DNA of 64,000 nt from Rhodoferax potami (GTDB lineage: Bacteria; Pseudomonadota; Gammaproteobacteria; Burkholderiales; Burkholderiaceae_C). Position numbers and translations under genes: made by a program. The stretch spans positions 2,625,001-2,689,000 of the forward strand of contig NZ_JAVBIK010000001.1 in assembly GCF_032193805.1 (NCBI RefSeq). Reading direction: 5' to 3'. The notes beneath the pieces were generated by a model. That model worked only from the letters and a program-made list of their open reading frames with translations. It was not told where the DNA came from and did no database searches. Below, piece by piece: positions 1 through 7,069 of this stretch (position 1 is the stretch's first letter; every line of letters starts with the position of its first letter).

Positions 1-1
1 G

Positions 2-670
2 GTGGCAGAGCGCATCTGCGCTGCACGCGAAAAAGGTTCGTTCACCAGCACCCAGGATCTAGCTTTGCGCTGCGCCCTCGATGCAGGCGACCTCAAGGCG
101 CTCGCCAGCGCCGATGCCCTCATCAGCCTCAGCGGTCACCGTCGCCAGCAGGTGTGGGACGCCTCCGCCCTGCGCCCCGCGCCCGTACTGCTGCAGGGCG
201 TGCCGATTGAAGAAGATGTGTTGGCGCTGCCCCCGGCCGACGAGGGTGAAGAAGTGACCTTTGACTACGCCGCCACCGGCCTCACTTTGCGCTCCCACCC
301 CTTGCAGCTATTGCGCGAGCAGCTATCAAAACAGAAGCTGCTCACTGCTGCTCAGATGCGCGATTACCCCAGCGGCCGGCTGGTGCGTGCCTGCGGCATC
401 GTCACCGCGCGGCAGCAACCGGGCACCGCCAAAGGCGTGGTGTTTGTCACGCTGGAGGATGAGACGGGCAGCGTGAACGTCATCGTCTGGAAAGCGGTGA
501 AAGAGCAGTTCCGCGACGCGGTTTACCGCGCCCGGCTGATGGCGGTCTACGGCGTGTGGCAGCGCGATGAGGCCACCGGCGGCCAAGTCCGCCATGTGAT
601 TGCCAAGCGCGTGGTGGACATGACGCACCTGCTGGGTGAACTGGCCACGACTAGCCGGGACTTTCATTGA
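2..670 (+). CDS. dnaE2: Error-prone DNA polymerase DnaE2/ImuC, C-terminal part
   Basis: This is the C-terminal part of the error-prone, alpha-type DNA polymerase DnaE2 (ImuC), which performs translesion synthesis in the SOS mutasome with ImuA and ImuB. The 5' part lies left of the window. The visible 222 codons cover the end of the helix-hairpin-helix region and the OB-fold domain (from about residue 128 of the visible part), with the conserved stretch VTLEDETGSVNVIVWK and the usual SRDFH end. The linker at 313-332 contains a copy of a short repeat found elsewhere in the window. A diverged copy of the last 72 codons lies 2 kb downstream, fused to a transposase remnant. The family call is firm; whether the whole gene is intact cannot be seen. 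Confidence 0.9.
   Translation: MAERICAAREKGSFTSTQDLALRCALDAGDLKALASADALISLSGHRRQQVWDASALRPAPVLLQGVPIEEDVLALPPADEGEEVTFDYAATGLTLRSHPLQLLREQLSKQKLLTAAQMRDYPSGRLVRACGIVTARQQPGTAKGVVFVTLEDETGSVNVIVWKAVKEQFRDAVYRARLMAVYGVWQRDEATGGQVRHVIAKRVVDMTHLLGELATTSRDFH
454..670 (+). repeat. Duplicated dnaE2 3' end, copy 1
   Basis: The last 72 codons of dnaE2 recur at 2637-2853. By eye the two copies differ at about 24 of 216 positions, mostly third codon positions, with only four amino-acid changes. Both encode the same SRDFH end but use different stop codons (TGA here, TAG downstream). The synonymous bias suggests that both copies spent most of their divergence inside functional polymerase genes rather than arising by a fresh local duplication. 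Confidence 0.9.
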
Positions 671-689
671 GGGTGGGGGAGGGGTACAA

Positions 690-1168
690 CGACATATCCA
701 CCCCGCAAGTGCCAGTGTCGGCCAGCCTGCGGCGGCTCCGATCAAGCCCAAGCTCTACAACCATCCCCACCCCGAGTGCACGCTGCTCTATCAAAACATG
801 GCCAAGCACTTTGAGACTTGCTTGGAGTTGGCCAGCGCGGGCCAGTTCGACGGCCAAGGCAACCAGCGCACCCCCAAGCCCTACGTGCGCCAAGCATTCC
901 GTAAATATCTGGACTGCGGCATTTTGCCAATGGCTTTGCCCGCGCCCGCTGTGGTGATTGCGGACACGACTACTTTGTCGCTTTCTCCTGCAAGGGCCGG
1001 GGAGTCTGCCCCGCGTGCAACACCCGGCGTATGGTGGAGGCGGCGCACCTGACGGATCACATTTTCCCGAGCCTGCCGGTGCGTCAGTGGGTGTTGTCAG
1101 TACCGAAGCGACTGCGTTGCTTAATGTAACGTGATGGGCCAGTACTCAATATGGTGCTGCGCCTCTTT
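690..1168 (+). pseudogene. IS91-family transposase remnant
   Basis: This is the N-terminal portion of an IS91-type transposase, broken by two point lesions. The frame reading HFETCLELASAGQFDGQG runs to CGIL, then loses one base near 925 and continues in another frame as GFARARCGDCGHDYF, followed by CKGRGVCPACNTRR, the cysteine-rich zinc-binding domain. The similarity goes on through LPVRQWVLSVPKRLR to a TAA at 1127-1129, where a CAA (Gln) codon is expected, and then resumes as RDGPVLNMVLRLF before ending abruptly in an IS3-type fragment on the other strand. The catalytic tyrosine region is absent. The exact 5' end is uncertain. The frames and lesions are read from the sequence; the family is recognised from memory of these motifs. 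Confidence 0.8.
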
Positions 1169-1314
1169 GTAGGTCAGTTCGCCTTTTTCTACCTGATCAA
1201 CCACACTGAGCTTAAAAGCCAGCGTGTAGTCGCGCTGCGTGCGCTTGATGCCTGATTCCATTTGTCTTGCCCTTTCTGAGATGAAAAGGTGTCAACTCAT
1301 TTCAGGATGGGTCA
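1121..1314 (-). pseudogene. IS3-family OrfA (HTH) fragment with left IS end
   Basis: A 46-codon frame on the minus strand (start at 1261, stop at 1121) begins MESGIKRTQRDYTLAFKLSV and continues VDQVEKGELTYKEAQ, which is the helix-turn-helix start of an IS3-family OrfA. From about 1165 leftward the frame only reads antisense through the IS91 remnant, so the two elements are joined near 1150-1170. Upstream of the start codon, about 50 bases lead to a TGACCCATCCTGAA sequence at 1301-1314 that may be the IS terminus. No OrfB follows. It is too short to be functional. Confidence 0.7.
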
Positions 1315-1321
1315 TGGACAT

Positions 1322-1352
1322 AAAAAAAACCCGCTTCCGCGGGCATTTTTTT
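1322..1352 (-). terminator. Rho-independent terminator of the PEP-CTERM gene
   Basis: A CCCGC stem (1330-1334), TTCC loop and GCGGG arm (1339-1343) are flanked by eight A on the left and seven T on the right, so it can work in both directions. It lies 18 bases beyond the stop codon of the minus-strand PEP-CTERM gene. Confidence 0.8.
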
Positions 1353-1369
1353 GCCGGATCGAAACGCGA

Positions 1370-1909
1370 TCAGGCGGCTTGCTTCTGCTTGCGGTGACGG
1401 GCAGCAGCACCGAGCAGACCGAGTCCAGCCAGCATCATGGCGTAGGTTTCGGGTTCTGGAACCGGAGCGACATTGACCGAGAACACGACGTCGCCGCCAT
1501 TGAACGACTGACCCTGCCAGTTGACATACAGGTTGTCGGCATCGAAGCTCAGGGTCGGCGTGCCACCGAGGCCGGTGTTGGAAACCAACGAGAAGGAGGT
1601 GAATGCGCCGATCGTCCCACTGATGTCAGTGATGCGGAAGCCGTTGAAGCTACCATTCGAAAAGCCCCCATCCCTCGTGAAGTGGGCGGTGAAACCGTCG
1701 TCCGAAATATCAAGCGTGCCGATGCCATCGACCACATTCGCAACTTCGACGCCTGCGCCGACGGCGAAAGTGCCGTTGCTGGCACCGCCATACGGGGTGG
1801 ACAGATTCGGGTAGAAGTATTGGAACTCAACAGACTGGCCGGTAAATACGCCGGCATTGGCGGTCGATGCAAGGACAGCAAGGGCTGCGGCGATTGCGAG
1901 TTTCTTCAT
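1370..1909 (-). CDS. PEP-CTERM sorting-domain protein
   Basis: This 179-residue secreted protein belongs to the PEP-CTERM class, which is processed at the membrane by exosortase (EpsH/XrtA type) and usually accompanies extracellular polysaccharide production. It begins MKKLAIAAALAVLASTANAG, a clear signal peptide. The central part is a Gly/Ser/Thr-rich beta-type domain, and it ends with a sorting signal: PVPEPETYAMM, a hydrophobic stretch LAGLGLLGAAA and the basic tail RHRKQKQ. The start at 1909 is preferred over an upstream extension because it has the signal peptide and a GGGAGT ribosome site eight bases upstream. No exosortase gene is in the window. The gene sits between IS remnants and has its own terminator. 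The molecular function is unknown. Confidence 0.9.
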   Translation of the reverse strand: MKKLAIAAALAVLASTANAGVFTGQSVEFQYFYPNLSTPYGGASNGTFAVGAGVEVANVVDGIGTLDISDDGFTAHFTRDGGFSNGSFNGFRITDISGTIGAFTSFSLVSNTGLGGTPTLSFDADNLYVNWQGQSFNGGDVVFSVNVAPVPEPETYAMMLAGLGLLGAAARHRKQKQAA

Positions 1910-2059
1910 GATAGGACTCCCAGAAAAGTGGTTTTTAAATTGATTTTGCTTCGAGGCGCCGCTCGAGCATCCCTTGGTCGTGAACCTTTGGGTAAAGGCA
2001 ATGTAGCGTAACGAATTGCACTGACCAATAGTCCAATCGGACTTTAGCGAGCAAATGAT

Positions 2060-2092
2060 CTGTCCGGTGCTGTAGCAAGTAACCTGTCCGGT
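2060..2092 (+). repeat. 9-bp direct repeats at a probable ISNCY-type end
   Basis: CTGTCCGGT occurs at 2060-2068 and again at 2084-2092, about 70 bases before the start of the transposase remnant. Repeated subterminal motifs of this kind are expected in the end of an insertion sequence that binds its transposase. The outer boundary of the element is not clear. Confidence 0.45.
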
Positions 2093-2157
2093 TTTAGGAG
2101 GTGCCATTGGAAGCACCGAACCTGAGCCGGGCGCACTTGATACAAGGAACCCGGATC

Positions 2158-2853
2158 ATGCGATTTCAAAAAGTTTATGAAGGCTGGTGCAGCCGCCGTC
2201 TCAGTTAATCGGAGGCAGCAGAAATCCTGGGCGTGTGCGAGCGTAGTTTTCGTCGCTACAGCGCAAGCTATGAGGACAGCGAGGGCGACCTCAACAGTTT
2301 GGCCGACAGGCGCCTGAGCCAAGCCTCCAAACGCAAAGCAGCAAACACAGAGATAGATGAGCTCATCTCCTTGTACCAGCGCCGCTTTATCGGCTGGAAC
2401 GTCAAGCACTTCTTCAACCACTACGCCCGCCACCAAGAATCAACGGGCCAGTCCGCGCGAAGCTACACCTGGGTCAAGAGCGCCTTGCAGGGTGCGGGCT
2501 TGGTGCCCAAGGTGGCAGGGCGTGGCAAACACCACAAGAAGCGCGACCCCAAACCGCTGGTGGGCATGATGATCCATCAAGATTCCTCCACCCACGCCTG
2601 GGTGCCTAGCGCGCACTGGGACTTGGTAGTCACCATGGAGGACGAGACGGGCAGTGTGAATATCTTCGTCTGGAAGGCGGTGAAAGAGCAGTTTCGTGAC
2701 GCGGTCTACCGCGCCCGGCTGATGGCGGTGAACGGCGTGTCGCAGCGTGACGAGGCTACTGGCGGCCAGGTCCGCCATGTGATTGCCAAGCGGGTGGTGG
2801 ATATGACGCACCTGCTGGGCGAGCTGGCGACGACTAGCCGGGACTTTCATTAG
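2158..2853 (+). pseudogene. ISNCY-type transposase remnant fused to the dnaE2 3' end
   Basis: From ATG 2158 the frame reads MRFQKVYEGWCSRRLS, hits TAA at 2206 where a Gln codon is expected, and continues SEAAEILGVCERSFRRY, a helix-turn-helix typical of ISNCY (IS1202-like) transposases. It goes on to HQDSSTHAWVP, around the first catalytic Asp, and WDLVVTM. At about 2637 the sequence switches in frame to EDETGSVNIFVWKAV, the OB-fold end of DnaE2, and stops with SRDFH. The open part downstream of the nonsense codon could be translated from GTG 2233 as a 206-residue hybrid, but the transposase lacks its remaining catalytic residues and the polymerase piece is only 72 residues. It is probably non-functional, although the junction is exactly in frame. 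Confidence 0.8.
2637..2853 (+). repeat. Duplicated dnaE2 3' end, copy 2
   Basis: This is the second copy of the dnaE2 C-terminal coding sequence. It begins where transposase VTMDD and polymerase VTLED would be encoded by similar bases, so short homology may have guided the join. Differences from 454-670 are mostly synonymous. Confidence 0.9.
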
Positions 2854-2858
2854 CAAAT

Positions 2859-2872
2859 TTGATCCAGCGCAA
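2859..2872. promoter_or_regulatory. Possible FNR/Anr-type box upstream of the stress protein gene
   Basis: TTGAT-N4-CGCAA matches the FNR/Anr consensus TTGAT-N4-ATCAA in the left half fully and in three of five positions of the right half. It lies 88 bases upstream of the universal stress protein start, a sensible distance for activation. Such genes are often oxygen-regulated in proteobacteria. The evidence is a single imperfect site. Confidence 0.3.
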
Positions 2873-2959
2873 TGTGCCACAAGCTACAGGGCCTCTGGTG
2901 TACGAATCGCGCCGAAGTCGATAGCCTCGGGCTTTTGTACACCTTGAAAGGCGGCTGAA

Positions 2960-3382
2960 ATGAAGATTCTCCTGGCGGTTGATGGAAGTGCTTACAGCAA
3001 GAAAATGTTGGCCTATCTGGTGAATCACGACACCTTGTTCACCCCTTCCAATGAGTACACCGTGCTCACCGTACCGTTTGCAGTACCCCCGAGGGCGCGT
3101 GCTGCAGTGGGCAAGGCGATCGTCGAAAAATACTATGCCGACGAGGCAGAGAAGGTTATTGCCCCGATCGACAAGTTCTTGCAACGCCACAACATAAGCG
3201 CCAAGAGCGTGTGGAAGGCGGGTTCGCCGGGCGAGGTGATTTCCAAGATCGCAACCGAGGGCAAATATGACCTCGTCATCATGGGTTCTCACGGCAATGG
3301 CGCGGTTGCCAGTTTGGTGATGGGTTCTGTCGCCACCCAGGTGCTGGCGCATTGCAAAGTGCCTGTGTTGTTGGTGCGCTGA
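2960..3382 (+). CDS. Universal stress protein, UspA family
   Basis: A 140-residue single-domain universal stress protein, a small cytoplasmic nucleotide-binding protein induced by starvation, oxygen limitation or other stress. It opens with MKILLAVDGSAYSKKM, where the Asp of VDGS is the conserved nucleotide contact. Near the end it carries the ATP-binding pattern G-x2-G-x9-G-S (GSHG, nine residues, GS), so it belongs to the ATP-binding subgroup. It ends HCKVPVLLVR as usual. It is monocistronic, follows the IS graveyard, and has a candidate FNR-type site upstream. Length and motifs are all standard. Confidence 0.92.
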   Translation: MKILLAVDGSAYSKKMLAYLVNHDTLFTPSNEYTVLTVPFAVPPRARAAVGKAIVEKYYADEAEKVIAPIDKFLQRHNISAKSVWKAGSPGEVISKIATEGKYDLVIMGSHGNGAVASLVMGSVATQVLAHCKVPVLLVR

Positions 3383-3442
3383 TACCGTCAAGCGGAAGCC
3401 GAATCCGGGGCTGAATCCAAAAGCCATTGGCGTGCGTATCCG

Positions 3443-4330
3443 GTGGATGAACCACCGGATCAGCCTCTTCTTTGCACTCTTGACCACCCTGGCGAACCCC
3501 GCAGCCCTGGCTGCCGGCTTTCGCCCGTGGATGTGTTGAATTTTTTAACCCCCTCACGGACCCACACCTTGCACGAGGGCGTGACTTACGGCCCATTGCA
3601 CCGCCAACGCCTTGATGTGTATGTGCCACGCGCCGCACAGCCGCCCAAGGGGTGGCCTGTGGTTGTGTTCTATTACGGTGGCTCATGGAACCGCGGCGAG
3701 CGGGCGCAGTACCGATTTGTGGGGGAGGCGCTGGCCTCGCGCGGAATACTCACTCTGGTGGCCGACTACCGGCTGTACCCCGAGGTGCGCTACCCCGATT
3801 TTTTGCGGGACAGCGCGGCCGCCTTGTCATACGGGTTGGACCATGCCGCTGACTGGGGCGGCAACCCGGACAAGGTGTATGTGATGGGGCACAGTGCGGG
3901 CGCCTACAACGCCGCCATGATGGCGTTGGATCCCCGTTGGTTGGCAGCCCACGGGCGCTCACCCCAGCAATTGGCCGGCTGGATTGGCCTGGCCGGCCCG
4001 TATGACTTTTTGCCCCTGACCAATGTAGACGCGATGCCGGTGTTCCACCACCCGAACTACCCCGCGAACTCCCAGCCACTCGACCATGTACAGCCGGGCG
4101 CCCCTCGTGCCTTGCTGCTGGCCGCCCTGGAGGACGATTTGGTCAATCCCCAGCGCAATACCGCAGGTATTGCCGAGCGCCTGGGCGCTGCTCAGGTGCC
4201 AGTGCTGGTAAAAATGCACACCCGGGTGAACCACATCACGCTGGTGGCTGCTTTGTCACGCCCCTTGCGGTGGATGGCGCCGGTGCTGAACGATGTGGTG
4301 CAGTTCATTCAGGGGCCGGCCAGCCCTTAA
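3443..4330 (+). CDS. Alpha/beta hydrolase (esterase-like), start or frame uncertain
   Basis: A serine alpha/beta hydrolase of the BD-FAE/esterase type. Numbered from GTG 3443, the oxyanion region is YYGGSW (78-82), the nucleophile elbow GHSAG (149-153, Ser151), followed by the acid in LEDD and the catalytic His in RVNHITLV. The substrate is unknown. The first 26 residues of this frame are an unlikely N-terminus: from ATG 3447, one base off, the sequence reads MNHRISLFFALLTTLANP and on to AALAA, a textbook signal peptide that runs into TGA near 3540. Relatives have a signal peptide directly before SPVDVLNFLTPS-like sequence, so a one-base indel around 3520 probably separates the export signal from the enzyme. 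The stop codon overlaps that of the opposing gene. Confidence 0.8.
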   Translation: MDEPPDQPLLCTLDHPGEPRSPGCRLSPVDVLNFLTPSRTHTLHEGVTYGPLHRQRLDVYVPRAAQPPKGWPVVVFYYGGSWNRGERAQYRFVGEALASRGILTLVADYRLYPEVRYPDFLRDSAAALSYGLDHAADWGGNPDKVYVMGHSAGAYNAAMMALDPRWLAAHGRSPQQLAGWIGLAGPYDFLPLTNVDAMPVFHHPNYPANSQPLDHVQPGAPRALLLAALEDDLVNPQRNTAGIAERLGAAQVPVLVKMHTRVNHITLVAALSRPLRWMAPVLNDVVQFIQGPASP

Positions 4331-4968
4331 AACTTGTGGCGGTAGCCAAAGCTCAGAAAGTCTTCGCCGTTGGCCCCGTAATTGTTGAGCAGGTCGTAAA
4401 TCGCACAACGGTGGTGCAAGCGCACAAAAAACTCATGTGCGGTAGCCTTCGGGCTCGAGAAAGCCGCCTCTACAAACAAGTAGTTCAGGGTGCGGCTGCC
4501 GCGCCCGTCCGGCCCCGTCTCCATGGGGCCGACCCGGCTGGTGTACGACACGCCCAGGGGCGCCAGCCGGATGTCGGTGCGCAAAACATCCCGCCATGGA
4601 AAGCCACTCCAGCGCAAAGCGGGTGCAAAGGCAACCTCTGTCAGGTTGGCCAAGCCGCTTTGCTGGCCCGCCATCGCATCCAACTCGATAGCGATAGGCC
4701 ACTCTTTGTGGCGCCATACGGTTTTGGTGCCGGTGACAGCGAGCATGTAATGCTCGGCGTAATTTGCGCGACCTGCCAAAGCACCTGCAGGCTCCGCGTC
4801 GTGGTATTTGCCAACATACGTGCCGATGCTCCAGTCGAACTCGTCAGCGTTTGCCGGGCTGATAGCCCCCACGCCGACAGCCAAGCTCCACATGAGCCAA
4901 GCGGCGGCGTGCTTAGCCCGCCTGAAGTGGGGCAGCCTTGTGGGAACAGGCAGGTGGAGGCGTGGCAT
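4327..4968 (-). CDS. Predicted outer-membrane beta-barrel protein
   Basis: A 213-residue protein with a basic start and a hydrophobic export signal (MWSLAVGVGAISPANA, roughly residues 26-41). The body is rich in alternating polar/aromatic strands and it ends RHKF, with the terminal Phe typical of outer-membrane barrels recognised by the BAM complex. The HHR motif before the last strands (RLHHRCAIYDLL) could be catalytic, and a PagL-like lipid A deacylase is one possibility, but I cannot match the PagL H-x-S signature. The start could be one of two Met codons. It converges on the hydrolase gene; the two stop codons overlap within the same TTAA. Confidence 0.6.
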   Translation of the reverse strand: MPRLHLPVPTRLPHFRRAKHAAAWLMWSLAVGVGAISPANADEFDWSIGTYVGKYHDAEPAGALAGRANYAEHYMLAVTGTKTVWRHKEWPIAIELDAMAGQQSGLANLTEVAFAPALRWSGFPWRDVLRTDIRLAPLGVSYTSRVGPMETGPDGRGSRTLNYLFVEAAFSSPKATAHEFFVRLHHRCAIYDLLNNYGANGEDFLSFGYRHKF

Positions 4969-5230
4969 GGGCTAGAAACTCGAAGGATTGGTTGGGCAGC
5001 TGCGAATGGTAGCCACCGCTCCCAGATTGCCGCAAGCACGACCGAAAATCCCTGAGAACGCAAAGTCTTCAGCAAGAGCCCGTGTGCTTCTAGCCCCGGG
5101 CATAGCCCGAATGGATAGCCACTGCGTACGGTGGCGCACCGAGTGGAATCGGCCCACGCAAAACAATGGCTTTGAGCGCTCAGGATGTCATCTTGATGCA
5201 GGCTCAACCAACCTATGCACGGGAGCTCCC
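4969..5230. other. Intergenic region before a PEP-CTERM gene
   Basis: No coding sequence or RNA gene is convincing here. A GAACGCAAAG element near 5056 and nearby inverted segments superficially recall a cyclic-di-GMP (GEMM-I) leader, but the conserved 5' half is not present. It presumably holds the promoter of the 5231 gene. Confidence 0.4.
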
Positions 5231-5764
5231 ATGAAACTAAAAGCCCTTTCCATTGCCACTTTGCTGTGCCTGTCTGCTGGCGCACAAGCTGGAACCATGA
5301 GTGTGTTTTTGAACGAAACTGCACCAGGCTACTGGCAAGCGGACTATGACTCCGACTTCCTCACCGGCCCCCTGCTGGGTGGCGCGGCCAATGTGGCCGG
5401 CACCGATACCATCACCTTTCAAAGCGCCAGTGGTCCCTGGGCAGAGGGCGCGTACTATGTAGAGCTGAACTTCATGGAACAGGCCAGCGGCAACGTTGGG
5501 ACCCGTGACCCGATCACCGTCACATCCGCCACGCTGAACCAGATCCCGATCAGCTACATGGCCACGCGCTCTTTTGATATTGATGGCACCACCAACCCCA
5601 CCTTTGTATTCAAGGTGAATGGTTACAGCAATATTGCCAGTACCGGTTATCACGGCTCCATTTCGGTGACAGCGGTTCCCGAGCCTGAGACCTACGCCAT
5701 GTTGCTGGCCGGTTTGGGGCTGATGGGCGCCATTGCCCGCCGCCGCAAGGATAAGGCTGCCTGA
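5231..5764 (+). CDS. PEP-CTERM sorting-domain protein
   Basis: A 177-residue exported protein. The signal peptide is MKLKALSIATLLCLSAGAQA, the middle part is a Thr/Ser/Gly-rich beta-type domain, and the C-terminus has the PEP-CTERM signal: VPEPETYAMLLAG, a hydrophobic segment ending LMGAIA and the basic tail RRRKDKAA. The start at 5231 has a GGGAGC site seven bases upstream and the signal peptide, so the longer open frame from 4988 is rejected. It converges with another PEP-CTERM gene, and the two are separated by a strong hairpin. Family members are thought to be sorted by exosortase/XrtA to the cell surface with exopolysaccharide. Its individual function is unknown. Confidence 0.9.
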   Translation: MKLKALSIATLLCLSAGAQAGTMSVFLNETAPGYWQADYDSDFLTGPLLGGAANVAGTDTITFQSASGPWAEGAYYVELNFMEQASGNVGTRDPITVTSATLNQIPISYMATRSFDIDGTTNPTFVFKVNGYSNIASTGYHGSISVTAVPEPETYAMLLAGLGLMGAIARRRKDKAA

Positions 5765-5772
5765 TCAAAGCC

Positions 5773-5800
5773 CCACAGGCCGGCGCATGCCGGTCTGTGG
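5773..5800. terminator. Bidirectional hairpin between convergent PEP-CTERM genes
   Basis: CCACAGGCCGGC (5773-5784) pairs with GCCGGTCTGTGG (5789-5800) around a GCAT loop, 12 pairs with one G-U. There is no T-tract, but the position between two convergent stop codons fits a shared terminator or mRNA 3'-end stabiliser. Confidence 0.65.
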
Positions 5801-5840
5801 TCGGGGCGATCGCTGGAGCTACAACCCCCAATGGATGTAC

Positions 5841-6785
5841 TTAGGCTTGCGTTTTTTTGCGGCGTGCCGCAGCGCCGAGCAAACCGAGCCCAGCCAACAG
5901 CATGGCGTAGGTTTCCGGTTCCGGTACGGCTGGGATCACAGGTGCACCACCCACGCCGGAGAATCCGAAAATGTAGGTAGCCGGGCTACCTGTCATTTCA
6001 CCGCCCGAACTTGACTGGCCCAAAGAAAAAACCTCAGCACCCACAGTGCCCAGCGCGCTCAAAGCGGAGGCTTCTGAAGCTGTTGCGCCGTAAAAAATGT
6101 TGAAGGTCTTAGATTCGCCGGCTGCCAACGAGCCAAATCCGAAAGTAAAAAACGCGCCGTGGTCATTTGGGCCGGAATCTACAAAACTGACGTTGCGCGT
6201 ACCGGAAGCGATATCACTTGGATTTTCCAAAGGGTTGGGTGTGCCAAAACCGTTGTCATTAGAAAAGATCAGGTTGCTGGATGTACCACGGTTGATGGTC
6301 ACATACTCGCTGAAAGTGGTCGGAGGAATATCCCAATCCATCGAGCGCGAGTAGCGAACGTCCGACACTGTGGATCCGCCAGTGTTGGTGAGTGTGACGG
6401 TATTTTTGAACAAACCGGCGCTGGCAGAAGGCGCATAGGCTTGGGTCACGCTCAGGCTCGACCCCACAAGTACTGATGACACCGCAGTTGACGCTGTAGA
6501 CGAGAAGCTCAATGCGGTCACATTGATGTCGCCGCCATTTTCGTTGCCGGAGTGGCCAAATACTGAGTCGTACGAGGCACCCCATCCCTCGCACAGGCAA
6601 CCCGGCATGATGGCGTCGCCCACGCCGGCAAACGAAATACCTACCCCGTTGCCTCCTAGGGCTCCCAAGCTCTGCACACCAATTCGGACATCACCGAAGG
6701 TCAATGTGGCGTTGGCAGAGGCCTGTTGTGCGAATGACATGAGCGCCATGCTGGCAATAAGTGCGGATTTTTTAAAACTGACCAT
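5841..6785 (-). CDS. PEP-CTERM sorting-domain protein, larger
   Basis: A 314-residue exported protein starting MVSFKKSALIASMALMSFAQ with a signal peptide (cleavage probably after ASA). It has a large Ser/Thr/Gly-rich beta domain with one short Cys pair (PGCLCEGWG, near residues 59-67) and ends with VPEPETYAMLLAGLGLLGAA followed by RRKKTQA, the PEP-CTERM tripartite signal. A GGGGAGTC ribosome site precedes the ATG. It differs in size and body from the two other PEP-CTERM proteins here, so only the sorting tail is shared. The domain recalls adhesin-like or surface proteins, but no specific function can be assigned. Confidence 0.9.
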   Translation of the reverse strand: MVSFKKSALIASMALMSFAQQASANATLTFGDVRIGVQSLGALGGNGVGISFAGVGDAIMPGCLCEGWGASYDSVFGHSGNENGGDINVTALSFSSTASTAVSSVLVGSSLSVTQAYAPSASAGLFKNTVTLTNTGGSTVSDVRYSRSMDWDIPPTTFSEYVTINRGTSSNLIFSNDNGFGTPNPLENPSDIASGTRNVSFVDSGPNDHGAFFTFGFGSLAAGESKTFNIFYGATASEASALSALGTVGAEVFSLGQSSSGGEMTGSPATYIFGFSGVGGAPVIPAVPEPETYAMLLAGLGLLGAAARRKKTQA

Positions 6786-7069
6786 AAGACTCCCCTTGGT
6801 TGAAATGATTGGGCTACTAAGAAAGGCCCCAGAGGATCTTAGGGACCTGAGGTCTGATGCGCATTAGTCTCTTCAGACTAAGAACTGACCCTAGGCTCTC
6901 TCTGATTAGCTGCACGACGGCGTTTTGTGTAACTTCTTGCAACACGCCCGCTCTTGATGTACTTTTTCACTGCATTGCCCACAGTGCGGAGTCAGGTTTT
7001 TTTGACCCAAATAGCCTGAGCGACGGTGTAGGATGAAGTGCCGATAAAGCCCAAGCCAGAGTCCTATCC
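6786..7069. promoter_or_regulatory. Divergent promoter region with a perfect inverted repeat
   Basis: This 284-base region separates a PEP-CTERM gene (leftward) from a CheX-like gene (rightward). TTAGTCT (6864-6870), loop CTTC, AGACTAA (6875-6881) is a perfect 7-bp inverted repeat; directly beside it TGATGCGCATTA is a near-palindrome. They could be an operator or a short RNA hairpin in the leader of the PEP-CTERM gene. No clear sigma-54 or sigma-70 boxes were recognised. Confidence 0.35.

Noticed and set aside
1289..2011. 240-codon open frame on the plus strand
   Set aside because: It is antisense to the PEP-CTERM gene, which has a signal peptide, sorting tail, ribosome site and terminator.
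5030..5120. Possible cyclic-di-GMP (GEMM-I) riboswitch before the PEP-CTERM gene
   Set aside because: GAACGCAAAG recalls the second conserved box, but the 5' GGCAAACC box and the pairing arms cannot be aligned. A covariance-model search would decide.
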